Shown: piece by piece, positions 43,877 through 54,402 of the stretch | Layout: every line of letters begins with the position of its first letter | Numbering within the stretch: the stretch's first letter is position 1 | From: Zymoseptoria tritici IPO323 | Taxonomy: Eukaryota > Ascomycota > Dothideomycetes > Mycosphaerellales > Mycosphaerellaceae | Length of the DNA: 64,000 nt | NCBI RefSeq assembly: GCF_000219625.1 | Contig: NC_018218.1 | Span: 4,092,001 to 4,156,000 of the forward strand | Direction of reading: 5' to 3' | The notes under the pieces: model-generated | The model's database searches: none | What the model was told of the DNA's origin: nothing | Seen by the model: the letters and a program-made list of their open reading frames with translations, nothing else | Made by a program: the position numbers and the translations under genes

Positions 43877-43894
43877 CATCATCATCATCATCAT
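43877..43894. repeat. (CAT)6 microsatellite
   Basis: Perfect trinucleotide run in gene-free DNA. Confidence 0.9.
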
Positions 43895-45017
43895 ACATTA
43901 TTCGCCAAGTTGGCAGAATACCAGACCAGTCCCTGTGTGGCTTTTTTTCGCCCACCAACCAGTCGAGAAAGCCCCACCGGATAGTAGTGCCCACGTTAGT
44001 AGTTGCTCCGCGATTTAGATCGAGTCTAATGCATAGCACGAGCCTGTCATGCACGGCTTGACGAACGAGTGAGCAGGCAGAACGGAGCTTCCAGAAGCCG
44101 CGGCACTCTCATTTTCACGTCCACACGGCCAGGATAAGAGGGATGCCCGTGGTCGGTGGTCGCCTACAAGGAAACTGCAGCCAAGTGTCGGATTGGCTAT
44201 TGGTGGGTAGAGTTCGTGGCGTTCTTCGAACCTCGACGGCTCCATGCACGACACCGGTGATCATCGCTCAGACACCGCGAAGATGGCAAAGCTCCAACGA
44301 TTACCCGTTGCTCGTCTGCATGATCTCCACGACGCAACCGCGTGTGCCAGATCCCTCCCTGTCATTGCCTTGGCCTACTAGCCTGGTGCATTCATTGCTT
44401 GACCCTGCTGAGCGGTTCGCAGGACCGACAGGGCAGTACCCGAAATGTCGGCCCAGGACGAAAGCGCCTAGCAATTAATATTGATTGCCCTCCACCTAGC
44501 CTCGGACGCGAGATAGCCCAGCAATGATAACGAGGCGAATGTTGACGGTGTGCCGTCGTCACAAGACGCCGAAGACGGGCGTGTTGGAGGAGCCGTGAGG
44601 GCGCCTCGGGTCGATAAGAAGGAGCCGCAGCGCACCGCTCCTGCGATTGCTAGTTATCCGCTCTCCGCTCGTGAACCAGTCAATCAGTGCCACTTGCATC
44701 GACGGCTTATCCAACTTTGGGGACATTGGTTCTGGCAACAAAAGTGGCGGACCGAAGACCGACGATCCCATCTCGCGAGTACCAGACTGGGGCACATCTT
44801 TCAACCAATCTTTCGCCGTTGTTAGCTCGGCAGAAGCTGTCAAGCTCGCCTCCACGCATTTCACGCTGAACCTTAACGGGCATCGTGTGCTTGTTATCGA
44901 ATCCTGTCGACTGTATCTACTCCACTCCGACCGCACTCTTCCCCAAGACACGCTTCTCAACGCTTGAGATCGCAGTCTGACATCACGCTGGACACGGCCA
45001 GCAACCTCTATACCGCC

Positions 45018-47588
45018 ATGACGACCATGGCGATGCCCATGGCTATCGATACGGCGCCTGCAGCGACCCCGCGGAAGCGTAGACGAAGAACCGCAGCAAG
45101 TGGTGCGACGGATGACTGCTTTTCGTGCAGAAGACGCTGTGTTCCCTGCGATCGCAAACGACCTTATTGCTCTCAATGCATCCAGATTGGAAAAGAATGC
45201 TCCGGATACAAGACGACGTTGACCTGGGGTGTGGGTGTTGCAAGTCGAGGCAAGCTGCGGGGGTTGTCATGTCCCATCGCCGGGAAGAATGCCGAATCTG
45301 GCGAGAGTTCGGATGAGCAGCGTACAAGGAGGAAGAGCTCGATCAGCAAGGTCAAACAGGAGAACTCGACCGACTTTACACCTCGCTCGAATTCCATGTT
45401 CCAGGTACAATTCTCTCCTCCGACGTCCGCACCCATTAGCAGCACATCAGCTCCGAGCTTTCAGCCGACATTACCTACGATACAAGCACGCCAGCAGGGA
45501 TGGCAGATTCCCAACTATCAGGACCGCCTCCAGTCATCACCCAACGACTCTCACGTTCGACCCTCTCCGCTCCGCCATCATTCGCTGCAACACATCCTCA
45601 CTACATTTGGACCTCAACAAGATGCCTCCGGTCGACCTCGATCCTCATCGTCGCTTGACTCTCCCTTCGATGAGCAGCTCAATTCGCCTTTGGAATATTC
45701 AGGATCGGCAGCCTTCAATGAGCCATTTCCTTCATATTTACCAATGTCCTACCCCCATCACGCAATAAGCCACTCTGTTGAGAGCATAAATTGCCCGCAA
45801 TTGGACTCCTACCACGATGGACTGAGCTCGAGTGTTGATTCATTACGGAGCATCGGATCGTTTCCGGATGAGATGGACTCTTTCAATGCCGGAACTATGA
45901 GCCACGATGAGATGCTGTTCAGTCCCGATCTGGATGCCTCATACAACTTCAATCCATTTGACCAGCTCGAATTTCAGGATGAGAACCAGAATCACAACGA
46001 GCAAAAGCAGCTCAACATTTTCGACCCTCGATTCAGCACTCCATTCTTCAACATGTCGCCAAGATTGCAGTCTTTGATGGAGTATTACGACCGACACGTA
46101 TGCACATACCTCGTCGCATTCGATGGGCCGGAGAATCCCTACCGAAGACACATTCTCCAGCTCGCCGTCAACAACGAGTGTCTGCAAAACGCCATTGCAG
46201 CACTGGCTACTAACAACATCCGAATGAGGAAGGAGCCACCACCGAGACGACTTGGCTTCGTGGAAGAACTCACGGATGCGTTTGACAACGTCAAGGCACG
46301 AGACTGGAACGAAGCCACACCGGAGGAGACATGCTACAAGCAAATGTCCATCGATCAGTTGAACATGCAACTCACCGACGTACGCGCTGCTCAAGATGAC
46401 TCGGTGCTGGCCACTCTGCTCATCCTCTGCCTTTTCCACGTCTGCGACTCGGGCTTCAGCAAGTTCAAGACTCAACTCGCCGGCGTGCAAAAGTTGCTGT
46501 CTCTCCGAGACCCCACGACCGAATCCGACTTCACCGGCTGGGTGAGGATGTTTTTCATCTGGTTCGACGTCATGACCAGCGCCGTCAATGACCGCGAAAC
46601 GCAGATCAAAGGCGAATCGCTAGACATGCTGGACTACTCCGCCAACCTCGGCGCTCTCGAACAATTCTCCGGCTGCGACGGCCGTCTCTTCAAACTCATC
46701 GCTCGCCTCGGTCGCCTCAACCTCCTCGCTCAAGGCCGTCCCGTCCGTCAAGACGCCACGTACCGCTCGACCACGACCGCCTTCCCCATTCGACCGACCT
46801 TGCCCAAACGCGGCTCCACCAACAACACCGTCATCGACTTCTCCAACCTCGACAACAACGCCAACAACTGGGGCAGTCCCACCTACTCCGACTCCAACTC
46901 CACCGTGTGCAGCGCCGAAGAAGAAATCCTCACTCCCGGCGCCATGCCCGACGACCGCCACGAATTCTGGACCGAATGGCACGACATCCGCGCTCGACTC
47001 CACGCCTGGCAAATGGAGACTCCGACCACCACCTCCTTTCCCTCCTGCGACGCCAACGCTTCTCAACCTCAACCTCATCACCGTTCCACCTCTCCACCCG
47101 AACTCGCCGTCGGCCAACGCGACCTCCTCCACATCAACGAGTCTTTCCGCTACTCCGCTCTGCTCTACACCGAACGTCTCGGCCACCCCTTCCTCCCATC
47201 CTCCCACCCCAACTTCCAGAAATACGTCAACTCCGCCTTGTCGCACATCTCCGCGCTGGAAATCACCTCGTGCGTCAACAAATTCCTCCTCTGGCCATTA
47301 TTCATCACGGGCACCGAGTGCGTCGATGAAGGCCACCGGAACATCATTCGCACGCGATGCGTGGAGGTACAAATCGAGAGTGGATTTTACAACAACTTGT
47401 CGAGTTTGGAGGTGTTGGAGAGGGTGTGGGCGGAGGTGGGACCGAATGTGCCTGGCATGGAGCAGGCGGAGGTGAATGCGAGGAGGAGGGATAGTACCAC
47501 GCCGAGGACGGGGTTGGGAAGGTATGGGTGTGCGTTTCGGTGGAGGAAGGCGATGGATCGGGTTGATGGGGAGTATATTGTGATTTGA
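45018..47588 (+). CDS. Zn2Cys6 transcription factor with fungal-specific TF domain
   Basis: Intronless, 856 aa from ATG 45018 (MTTMAMPMAIDT); upstream in-frame sequence starts only at TTG. The binuclear cluster has C34-x2-C37-x6-C44-x6-C51-x2-C54-x6-C61, preceded by the basic PRKRRRRT. An additional cysteine, C41, falls in the spacer where a basic residue usually lies (CRRRCVPC). A long Ser/Pro-rich linker follows, then the regulatory domain from about residue 345: LQSLMEYYDRHVCTYLVAFDGPENPYRRHILQLA and LLILCLFHVCDSGFSKFKTQLAGVQKLL. This is typical of the PF11951 (Fungal_trans_2) class. C-terminal GYL-like helices include LSHISALEITSCVNKFLLWPLFITGTEC. Target genes unknown. Confidence 0.9.
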   Translation: MTTMAMPMAIDTAPAATPRKRRRRTAASGATDDCFSCRRRCVPCDRKRPYCSQCIQIGKECSGYKTTLTWGVGVASRGKLRGLSCPIAGKNAESGESSDEQRTRRKSSISKVKQENSTDFTPRSNSMFQVQFSPPTSAPISSTSAPSFQPTLPTIQARQQGWQIPNYQDRLQSSPNDSHVRPSPLRHHSLQHILTTFGPQQDASGRPRSSSSLDSPFDEQLNSPLEYSGSAAFNEPFPSYLPMSYPHHAISHSVESINCPQLDSYHDGLSSSVDSLRSIGSFPDEMDSFNAGTMSHDEMLFSPDLDASYNFNPFDQLEFQDENQNHNEQKQLNIFDPRFSTPFFNMSPRLQSLMEYYDRHVCTYLVAFDGPENPYRRHILQLAVNNECLQNAIAALATNNIRMRKEPPPRRLGFVEELTDAFDNVKARDWNEATPEETCYKQMSIDQLNMQLTDVRAAQDDSVLATLLILCLFHVCDSGFSKFKTQLAGVQKLLSLRDPTTESDFTGWVRMFFIWFDVMTSAVNDRETQIKGESLDMLDYSANLGALEQFSGCDGRLFKLIARLGRLNLLAQGRPVRQDATYRSTTTAFPIRPTLPKRGSTNNTVIDFSNLDNNANNWGSPTYSDSNSTVCSAEEEILTPGAMPDDRHEFWTEWHDIRARLHAWQMETPTTTSFPSCDANASQPQPHHRSTSPPELAVGQRDLLHINESFRYSALLYTERLGHPFLPSSHPNFQKYVNSALSHISALEITSCVNKFLLWPLFITGTECVDEGHRNIIRTRCVEVQIESGFYNNLSSLEVLERVWAEVGPNVPGMEQAEVNARRRDSTTPRTGLGRYGCAFRWRKAMDRVDGEYIVI

Positions 47589-48140
47589 GGGAGGAAATCA
47601 GGAGATGATGTGATGGATGCATTGATGTGATGACGATGATGATGAGAGATGAGCATGCCAAGTGAGGCATATAGCTTTTGATCAGGTCACGCTGGACGAT
47701 GACCATCAATCTCGATAGCTCATGAAAGGAAATACCAGTACTTCACTCACGAGAGTTCACATTGAGACCGCAACGTGCACACCCATGCCAAGATTAATCA
47801 AATCATCTCTGAAGGTCGTTTGTGTTGTTCCCATTGCTAGTTACAATTACAGCTTGTCGCCCACGCCGGGCCTTCTGTGATTAAAAAGCTCCAACCAGCA
47901 CGCCATGCAAAAACGCCCCTCGAAATTTTTCGTGAATAGTGTTTCCTCGTTGTCAATTCGATCGCACGCTGGGGTATACCATCGTGTGTGTTCCGTAGTA
48001 CGCCATTAGCACCGTTCGCTTCAACCCATATGCATCGTCATTGCCCCCAAAATAAGTCATGAAAACGCCGTAGTGTGGAGCTTGTTTCAGTGCTGTGCTC
48101 TCAGCTTTGGTGTCGTGGTTGTTGTCCAGACTGGGTGAGT
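47589..48140. other. Intergenic, convergent 3' ends
   Basis: 552 bp. A GATGATGT-rich simple-sequence stretch at about 47600-47660 directly follows the Zn2Cys6 stop. No gene seen. Confidence 0.5.
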
Positions 48141-49193
48141 CTAGATGAACAGCATGGCGGCGACGAGGCCACCGGCGGCCATTCCACCGGAGATCTTGAG
48201 GTCGGCGGCGCCACCCTCGTTGACGGGCGGCGCGGCGGTGGTGGTCGCGGCCGTGACGCTGCTGCTGCCAGTCTCGGCGTCGTCGGTGCTGCTGGCGGAG
48301 GCGGTACCGGACGAAGCGGGAGCGCTGCCGTTAGCGGGAGTGGTCGTCTCAGGAGCTGGAGCCGAGCTGCCCTCGGTGGGAGTGCCGGCTGGTGGACTGC
48401 CAGTGTCGGTGGTCGGAGCAGGGACGACGGCGGTGTCGGTCGGGGTGGTGCCGGCCGGTGGAGTGGCGCTCTCAGCGGGAGGAGTGACCGGAGTCTCGGT
48501 GACGGACACGGAGGCCGCGGCGGTGGGAGTCGTGGCGCTGGTGACGACGACGGGTGGTGGAGCGACAGCCGTGTCGGTTGGGCCGCTGGGAGCCGGGTCT
48601 GTGGGAAGTGAAGGTGAGCTGACTGCGCCCGGACCGTACGTGGGGATTGCGCTCGGGATGGAGGAGGGAGTCAATGTGTTTGGGCCGTTCGTGGGAATTG
48701 CGCTCGCCGCCAGGGAAGTGGGAAGTATGCTCGCAAGATATGAGGGAACGGGACCGGACAGGGCTTCGACGAGGACGGAAAGGGCATTTGCGGGCGGTTC
48801 GAGAAGTGCGGAAAGGGCATTGGGCTCGTCTCGTTTCTTCAGATCTTGATTCGGAGCGGGTGGAGCGAGTGCAGCGGGATATGATGGTAATGATGCGGAG
48901 GTGTCTTCTTCTTCGCACTCACTTGCTCCGCACTCGGTGACGGTGTTGGTGACAGTCACTGTTTGATGAGTCAATATTCGTATTCGTTGTGTGCGCTTTC
49001 GTTCATAGGATTGTGGGCTCTGCGAGAGTGGTCAGCGCATGTTCTTCTTCAATGGCGCAAGGTGGTGATGATGCAGAGTGGTCGTCTTTGATATCGGCGC
49101 ACTCATGACATGGACTCTTGACTTACCACCAGTGACTTCAGCAGAAGCGAAGGTGACGAGCGCAACGGCGCCGACAGCGAGGATGAAACGCAT
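48141..49193 (-). CDS. Secreted Ser/Thr/Pro-rich protein, probable GPI-anchored wall protein
   Basis: Exon 1 is 49193-49127, exon 2 48958-48141; 294 aa. MRFILAVGAVALVTFASA is a signal peptide, and the join gives EVTG-VTVTNTVTECGASECEEED. Four acidic/cysteine residues follow, then about 230 residues almost entirely Pro, Thr, Ser and Ala (SVSVTETPVTPPAESATPPAG), expected to be O-mannosylated. The C-terminus NEGGAADLKISGGMAAGGLVAAMLFI fits a GPI signal: a small-residue omega site (GG or SGG), short spacer and hydrophobic tail ending at the stop. Cell wall or plasma membrane location is inferred. Composition is repetitive but no exact tandem repeat unit was found. The 168-nt intron separates secretion signal from body. 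Confidence 0.82.
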
Positions 49194-50806
49194 GTTGATC
49201 TTGATGATGTTGAGTAGTTTTGGATGATGTTGTTGATGATGTTGGATGGATGGAGAGGTTGGTGATGAGACCGTTGTGAAGGATGCAAAGTCTGCTTGGT
49301 AGAAGACTGTTTGATGAAGAAACGAGAGTGATGGAAGCGTTTGTTTGTCTTTGGGAAAAAGTTCCAAGTTATGGAGGGGTTGGTCGCCGGCCGCCCTCCA
49401 GCCACCGAGATTTCGGTGACACGAGCAATTCACCTTGCACCACAACTCACCTTTTCGCATGGATTACACATGATCAGAACACCAATCTGCACGAAACCAC
49501 GGCATGTCATCGTACAACTGGCGTACAGGTGATTTCTTTCATGAGGCTTCCTGCTCGCCGGGACGCTGCAGAGGCCGCTTTCGAGCATGGACTTTTCCCA
49601 CCTGCGCAACGCTGTTTGCTGGACGCGTAAGTCCATATGCGTACACGCCTGCGCCATCTGGTGGTATCGCGGGCGTTGTGCGTACATGCAGGTGTTTGGT
49701 GGAGATGTGAGGGTCGATAGCAGTGCATGTGTTAGAGGTGAAGTGAGGTGAGAATCCCTGGCGGATATTGTGAAAGCACGGGGCTGGGCCGCTAGCAAAG
49801 GCAAATCTGTGCAAGCAAGTGGAGGAGCACCACCGAAACCAGCGAACAACACTATCGCCTGTGACATGAGGCCCTCTCGACATTCTGTATAAGCTGTGCA
49901 TTGGTCGAACGAGGCTGAGCAGTGAATAGTGCGCGACGGTAGTACTGCGACTTCTACTCTCATATCAATGATTACGCTAAGAGCGATCTTCACGATCCAT
50001 CTTTCAGCGAGCCATGCATGACGAACGATATGCGTGTTACCGATCATCGAAAATGTCATCCATGACTACAGGGCACGTAGCCCAGTACAACATGGTCACC
50101 ACGGCAGCATTGGCCACTGTATAACACAAGATCCGGTAACCTGCTTCTCCAAGCCTGCTCGATGGCTACACACGAGTTTCAGAATTGAGATGCAATCGCA
50201 GCCGACATACCCGGCATCCTGCCGCATGAGACCGCAGTGACAAAAAGGGCAGTCGCAGATCGTGGAGAGGCAGTTCAATTGTAGATGCTGGACGTGGGTG
50301 CATGTGTGTGGGAGAGGAGGTGGCGACATTGAGCACGTGGCGCTCTCTATGCGATCTGATGCCGCGTCCTCTTGCGATCGATGCCACTGCACTAGCATCG
50401 GAGACGTGGTCAGTACGACAAAACGAAGTGGCAAAAGTGAAGATTGCAGTAGATGGTGGTCATGGTGCCTGGTGGCGTCTTCGTGGTATATCATACAAGC
50501 TATGCTGTGATCTAGCTCTCGGTGTGGGCTGGTACCTGAAAGCCATAGTCAGCAAATGAATGGCAAAGTCGTCTGCGAAATGAAGTGAGGTAGCGACACA
50601 AATTGTCATACAGCAGTTGGATCAATAGTGAATCGTCAAGCTCTTTTGAAGCATTCGGATCAGGTCTGTGTGGTAAAGGTTTCTAATCATTAAAGGGAGG
50701 GAAGGAGAAGGAATGAAAAAGAACGTACCTGGGAGTCGTGCGACAATGTGTGCCGACCAAAATATCATGTCCGTCCAATTCTCCGACTTCCTTGAGATTC
50801 CAGCTC
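49194..50806. other. 1.6 kb gene-free region upstream of wall-protein gene
   Basis: Between two minus-strand genes. A GATGTTG-rich simple stretch at about 49200-49250 is the wall-protein leader. The longest ORF (49430-50059, minus) has no recognisable feature. Nothing else supported. Confidence 0.5.
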
Positions 50807-51796
50807 TCAGGAAGTCCGCTGTTTCTTGAAGAAGCCCGTCAGCTTTTTCTGGCTCTCATCGTGTGCAGACCGACCGATTCCTCCTCTTTGTCTCTTGAGC
50901 CCAACAAGATGGTCTTTTCTGTCGACGGCGACGATGGTCGTCGACCAGCCGAATATCATGCGCGAAGGTCGCTCTCGTACGGCATCTCCAGGTCCTGCGT
51001 TGTCCTTCCCTTGCTCGGTTCGAAGTGGTTCGTCTGTCACTGCTTCGATTGTGTCAGCTGGTACTGGTGGCCTTGGTGACGACGCATCGAGCTTGATTGG
51101 AACGATATGTTGCTCGTCCTTGGTCATCGCGAGCTGTAAATAGCCAGTGTTGCTCCAGCCACCAAGATGCTGCAGTACTAGAGTTCCTCTGAGGGCGGTC
51201 ACCTCCGGCGCGACTGTCACGCTTTTCGGCGGAAGACGCAGCAGCAAGCGTCGCCACAGATGAGACAGGAGTATGCCATGCGAGACGACTGCCACAGCGC
51301 GAGGTCTGGTCTTGGAGGGCAGCTCGAACAATGGCAAGAGATGCTCGTTCAAAAAGATGTCCGCCCGTTTGTCAATCGACTCTTTCGACTCGACGTCAAC
51401 GAAGCCCGGATCATCCTTGTGCCGGTCGCGATACGCCTCTCTTCCCGTCTTGTTTGCATCCGTACGAGTCTGAAAGGACATGCCCTCCGCAAATCCGAAG
51501 TTTTGCTCGATGAGCTGTGAGACCTGAATGACCTCGACACTTCGAACAATGGCTGACTCGTCGCTGCCGGCGGCTGGGTCTGGCTGAGCAGTCTGTATCG
51601 CTTTGGCGGTCTTGAAGGCTCGAGACAGAGTTGAAGCGAAGATGCGGTCGAAGATCACGCCTCGGCCGGCGAGGTGCTGACCGAGATGGCGAGCTTGTTC
51701 CACGCCATGAATAGTAAGAGCAGAGTCACGGACACCCGCGTAGAGGCCCCCGACATTGTCGACAGTCTCACCATGGCGGATCAGGTACAGCTCCAT
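50807..51796 (-). CDS. Histidine phosphatase superfamily protein (phosphoglycerate-mutase-like)
   Basis: Intronless, 329 aa from ATG 51796 (MELYLIRHGETVDN). The catalytic LIRHGET is at residues 5-11, with the nucleophilic histidine in RHG; the second catalytic histidine is in AVVSHGILLSHLW near residue 185. The acid/base region contains EQNFGFAEGMSFQTR, and a substrate-binding arginine is in FASTLSRAFKTA. Unlike short single-domain members (about 200 aa), it has a C-terminal extension of about 100 residues ending basic (KKLTGFFKKQRTS). Related fungal proteins are poorly characterised phosphatases of small phosphometabolites. I took 51796 because the motif starts at residue 2 of a typical N-terminus; earlier in-frame sequence looks like leader. 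Confidence 0.88.
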   Translation of the reverse strand: MELYLIRHGETVDNVGGLYAGVRDSALTIHGVEQARHLGQHLAGRGVIFDRIFASTLSRAFKTAKAIQTAQPDPAAGSDESAIVRSVEVIQVSQLIEQNFGFAEGMSFQTRTDANKTGREAYRDRHKDDPGFVDVESKESIDKRADIFLNEHLLPLFELPSKTRPRAVAVVSHGILLSHLWRRLLLRLPPKSVTVAPEVTALRGTLVLQHLGGWSNTGYLQLAMTKDEQHIVPIKLDASSPRPPVPADTIEAVTDEPLRTEQGKDNAGPGDAVRERPSRMIFGWSTTIVAVDRKDHLVGLKRQRGGIGRSAHDESQKKLTGFFKKQRTS

Positions 51797-52314
51797 GAAC
51801 AGCGGAGAGCATTTTTGGAGCGAGGTCGATGATGGCAGGAGAAAGTTGAAGAATGGGAAGCTGCAGAGAGAGTTTTCTCGTGACGCACGGACGCCGTCAG
51901 CGGGATGCCGACATTCTGCCAACATCAGCTTCACTTGCGATCGTTCCCATCTTGACACCTTCATCTCATCAGACATCGACGCCGAACCCACGTCGAGCAA
52001 CTTTTGTCAGAAGCTCACTCTGCCCACGAAAGTCAGTCCAGGAGCTCACCACGTGCTTATTTGTAGTGCTAAGCCGAGTGAATGATTCGGACATTTCTTC
52101 AGCATGTCTTCTATCGTCACATGCTTCCTTATAATAAGCAGAAGGGCACGTCCTATGCTCACACATGAAGACAAGTCCCATGGCGATTCCCTTTCTCTTT
52201 CAACATCAACATCGATTTCTCCTTCCAAGACTTCCTCTCAAGACTTCAACTCATCCTTCAATATCTATACATTCCACGCACGAACACGGACCAGACATCT
52301 CAGCAGAGCAAATC
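51797..52314. other. Divergent promoter, histidine phosphatase / three-cluster protein
   Basis: 518 bp. The part at 52170-52290 is a C/T-rich leader; it contains an in-frame ATG at 52165 that could extend the next protein by 50 residues. Confidence 0.45.
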
Positions 52315-54402
52315 ATGGACACTGCGGGAGGCGGAATCATGGCTGAACCAACGGATACGGTCATCGAACCCGACATTGATCAACCCGTGATGAGTGCTGA
52401 ATGCGGCCGCCCAACCATCTGCGTCGACGACAGCACGCACGTGGAATCCTCGGACTGTGCCAGAGTATCGCCTCAGACGACGGGCATCGAGATCGCAAGC
52501 GAAAAGCCAGTCGACGATGGAGAGTTCAAGACAATGATGCAGTATCTCGACGATCTAGGTGATCCGCCCACTGACACTACTTTGGGGAGCACACAACTTC
52601 CCCATATTCCTCCGCCAGAACTCGCATGGCAGGACTTTATCTTCGAACAGCCTCCTCCGGACCAGACCCACTTCGGAGGTGGTCCGCCAGGCCATGATGT
52701 GGCGCCAAACCATTCGGTCGACTCGCGCAGCTTGGTCGATACCACCGGAGACACGAACGTTGTCAAAGCCGTGGACGATGGTTTATCTTCGCGACCGCAT
52801 ACAACTGCCAAGCGAAAGACGAGTAGCCTGATACAAGAATCTTACGAAAGCAGCGAGCATCAAGCCAAACGAGCGCGTTTACTGTCTGCGGACGAAGAGT
52901 CTGCCGAAGACCTCATTACCACGTTGAAGTTCTCCACGAAGCAAGGCAAGTCTGCCCTCGGTAATCTCGCATCTCAACTGCTGGCTCAAGAACAGAACAG
53001 TCGCAAGAGTCGCAACAGTCGCTGGCGGCGAACACGGGATGAGACGACATCTATCGATAAGGCCGCACTAGCTAAAAGCTTCAAGAACAAGCCGATCGCT
53101 AGAAGCTGCTGGGGATGTGTACACCTCGAGGGAGCGGAGGGTGTCTCGCAATGCAGCTTGCTGGAGAACCATAGCCAGTGGCCCTGCCACGCTTGTGCTC
53201 AAGACAATCTTCACTGCGATCTCATCACTGCTCCTACCCGCAAGGTCAGGTGCACGGACTGCAAGCGACAGAATCTGCTGTGCTCCTATAGCTATACGCG
53301 CAACCACGAACAGGCTTGCGAGCAATGCGTTAAGGACGGTCATCGCTGTGTCGCAGGCCCGGTCAAAGATGGAGGCATAATTCCACGAATCGGGATCATG
53401 CGAGCTCAGGAAGACGCTGAAGAGGATGACTCCAGAGACAACATTCGCTACGTCCCGACTCTCGCAATTCCATCCAGGAAAGGAAAGACGAAAGTCGCCG
53501 AGGATTGCAGGGAGTGCGCCTACAGCGGCGGGAAGTGTATCTACCCAGTCAACCTGAGCACTGGACCATGCCGGACCTGCAAGCGCGAAAAGTTACCATG
53601 CACCATGCCCAACGCACCGGCGCCGAAAATCATCGACTCATTCCATCCGGCGAGGTCCCAAGCTAGACAGCCTCAGCCTGCGCCGCCTGCAAGCCAAGAC
53701 CGCGCTGCAGCAATCGCTCAAAAGAGGAGAGACAGTGTTTTCGACAGCGTCGAAGTGGCTCGTGGCACTTCTCAGATTACCCGCCCTATAAGCACCAACT
53801 ACCGCCACCCAATGGTGTTTAATTGTTCCGCTGAAAATTGCACATTCTGTCAGTATCCAGACATGCAAATTACCGGAATTGGAATGAAGCAGCCAGAAGT
53901 TGCCAACATCCCGGAATACAGTGGCTTTGTGGAGATCTCGGGAGGCTACGCTCAAGCAGGGATACCGAACACGAGGCTATGCTCTGCTTGCACAATGAGC
54001 AGGTCGTCAATTCTTTACTGCAGATGCCACGACATGGAAATGATGTCTGGGATCAATTACAGCGATGAGGCGCAGGCTGCTGCAACAGCTCGCCTGCTGG
54101 ACGATGACTACAATGGCCTGGACAAACATTGCAATGTCTGCTTCCATTTGGCCACGTACTCATGCGTTGCCGTGGATCCCGAGGACGGTGATGAAGGCTG
54201 CGGCCTGAAGCTCTGCGAAGGATGCATGTTGAGGCTGTTGGGTGAGCACGACAAGGACCTTGGTGGCCTGGTCACTGCCATGGTCGATCAAGGCGAGCAG
54301 TGCAGATCAGACGCAGAGCTCTTGAGGAGTGATGGAGCGCTCATGCGGTACGGGCACTGGCGGGCACAGTGCGAGGTCGAGCGAGAGCGAGAGCGACGAT
54401 GA
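52315..54402 (+). CDS. Cysteine-rich protein with three tandem Zn2Cys6-like clusters
   Basis: Intronless, 695 aa from ATG 52315 (MDTAGGGIMAEP); an in-frame ATG at 52165 adds 50 leader-like residues. Residues 1-250 are acidic and disordered, with a KRAR-type nuclear signal. Eighteen cysteines form three Zn2Cys6-like units: C265, C268, C280, C291, C294, C301; C313, C316, C323, C335, C338, C345; and C398, C401, C408, C419, C422, C429. Five of the six halves are C-x2-C-x6-C, with linkers of 10-11 residues. Near the C-terminus two further Cys clusters follow (LCSACTMSRSSILYCRC; KHCNVC...CGLKLCEGC). No transactivation domain of the fungal-specific TF family is visible. Nucleic-acid binding is plausible; function unknown. 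Confidence 0.8.
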   Translation: MDTAGGGIMAEPTDTVIEPDIDQPVMSAECGRPTICVDDSTHVESSDCARVSPQTTGIEIASEKPVDDGEFKTMMQYLDDLGDPPTDTTLGSTQLPHIPPPELAWQDFIFEQPPPDQTHFGGGPPGHDVAPNHSVDSRSLVDTTGDTNVVKAVDDGLSSRPHTTAKRKTSSLIQESYESSEHQAKRARLLSADEESAEDLITTLKFSTKQGKSALGNLASQLLAQEQNSRKSRNSRWRRTRDETTSIDKAALAKSFKNKPIARSCWGCVHLEGAEGVSQCSLLENHSQWPCHACAQDNLHCDLITAPTRKVRCTDCKRQNLLCSYSYTRNHEQACEQCVKDGHRCVAGPVKDGGIIPRIGIMRAQEDAEEDDSRDNIRYVPTLAIPSRKGKTKVAEDCRECAYSGGKCIYPVNLSTGPCRTCKREKLPCTMPNAPAPKIIDSFHPARSQARQPQPAPPASQDRAAAIAQKRRDSVFDSVEVARGTSQITRPISTNYRHPMVFNCSAENCTFCQYPDMQITGIGMKQPEVANIPEYSGFVEISGGYAQAGIPNTRLCSACTMSRSSILYCRCHDMEMMSGINYSDEAQAAATARLLDDDYNGLDKHCNVCFHLATYSCVAVDPEDGDEGCGLKLCEGCMLRLLGEHDKDLGGLVTAMVDQGEQCRSDAELLRSDGALMRYGHWRAQCEVERERERR

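Larger units (their letters stand above)
41024..45017. other. 4 kb region without a supported gene
   Basis: Between the SDR and the Zn2Cys6 gene. It holds many short overlapping ORFs on both strands, the longest about 220 codons (41891-42556, minus), none with a recognisable domain, start context or splice-joined continuation that I can defend. It contains a 17-bp palindrome, a 7-bp triple repeat and a CAT microsatellite, listed separately. A short VRQG-like reverse-transcriptase echo near 41390 is discussed in the findings. Base composition is not A/T-rich, so this is not a classic RIP-mutated block. The last few hundred bases should include the Zn2Cys6 promoter and leader. Confidence 0.5.

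Noticed and set aside
44964..45017. Upstream extension of the Zn2Cys6 protein
   Set aside because: The first codon of the extension is TTG; the first ATG in frame is at 45018.
48141..48849. Long plus-strand frames opposite the wall-protein gene
   Set aside because: Gly/Val/Ala-rich antisense of a Pro/Thr/Ser repeat-like region; the minus strand has signal peptide, intron and GPI signal.
49430..50059. 209-codon open frame on the minus strand
   Set aside because: No recognisable motif, low-complexity-free random-looking sequence, overlaps other ORFs; no splice-supported extension.
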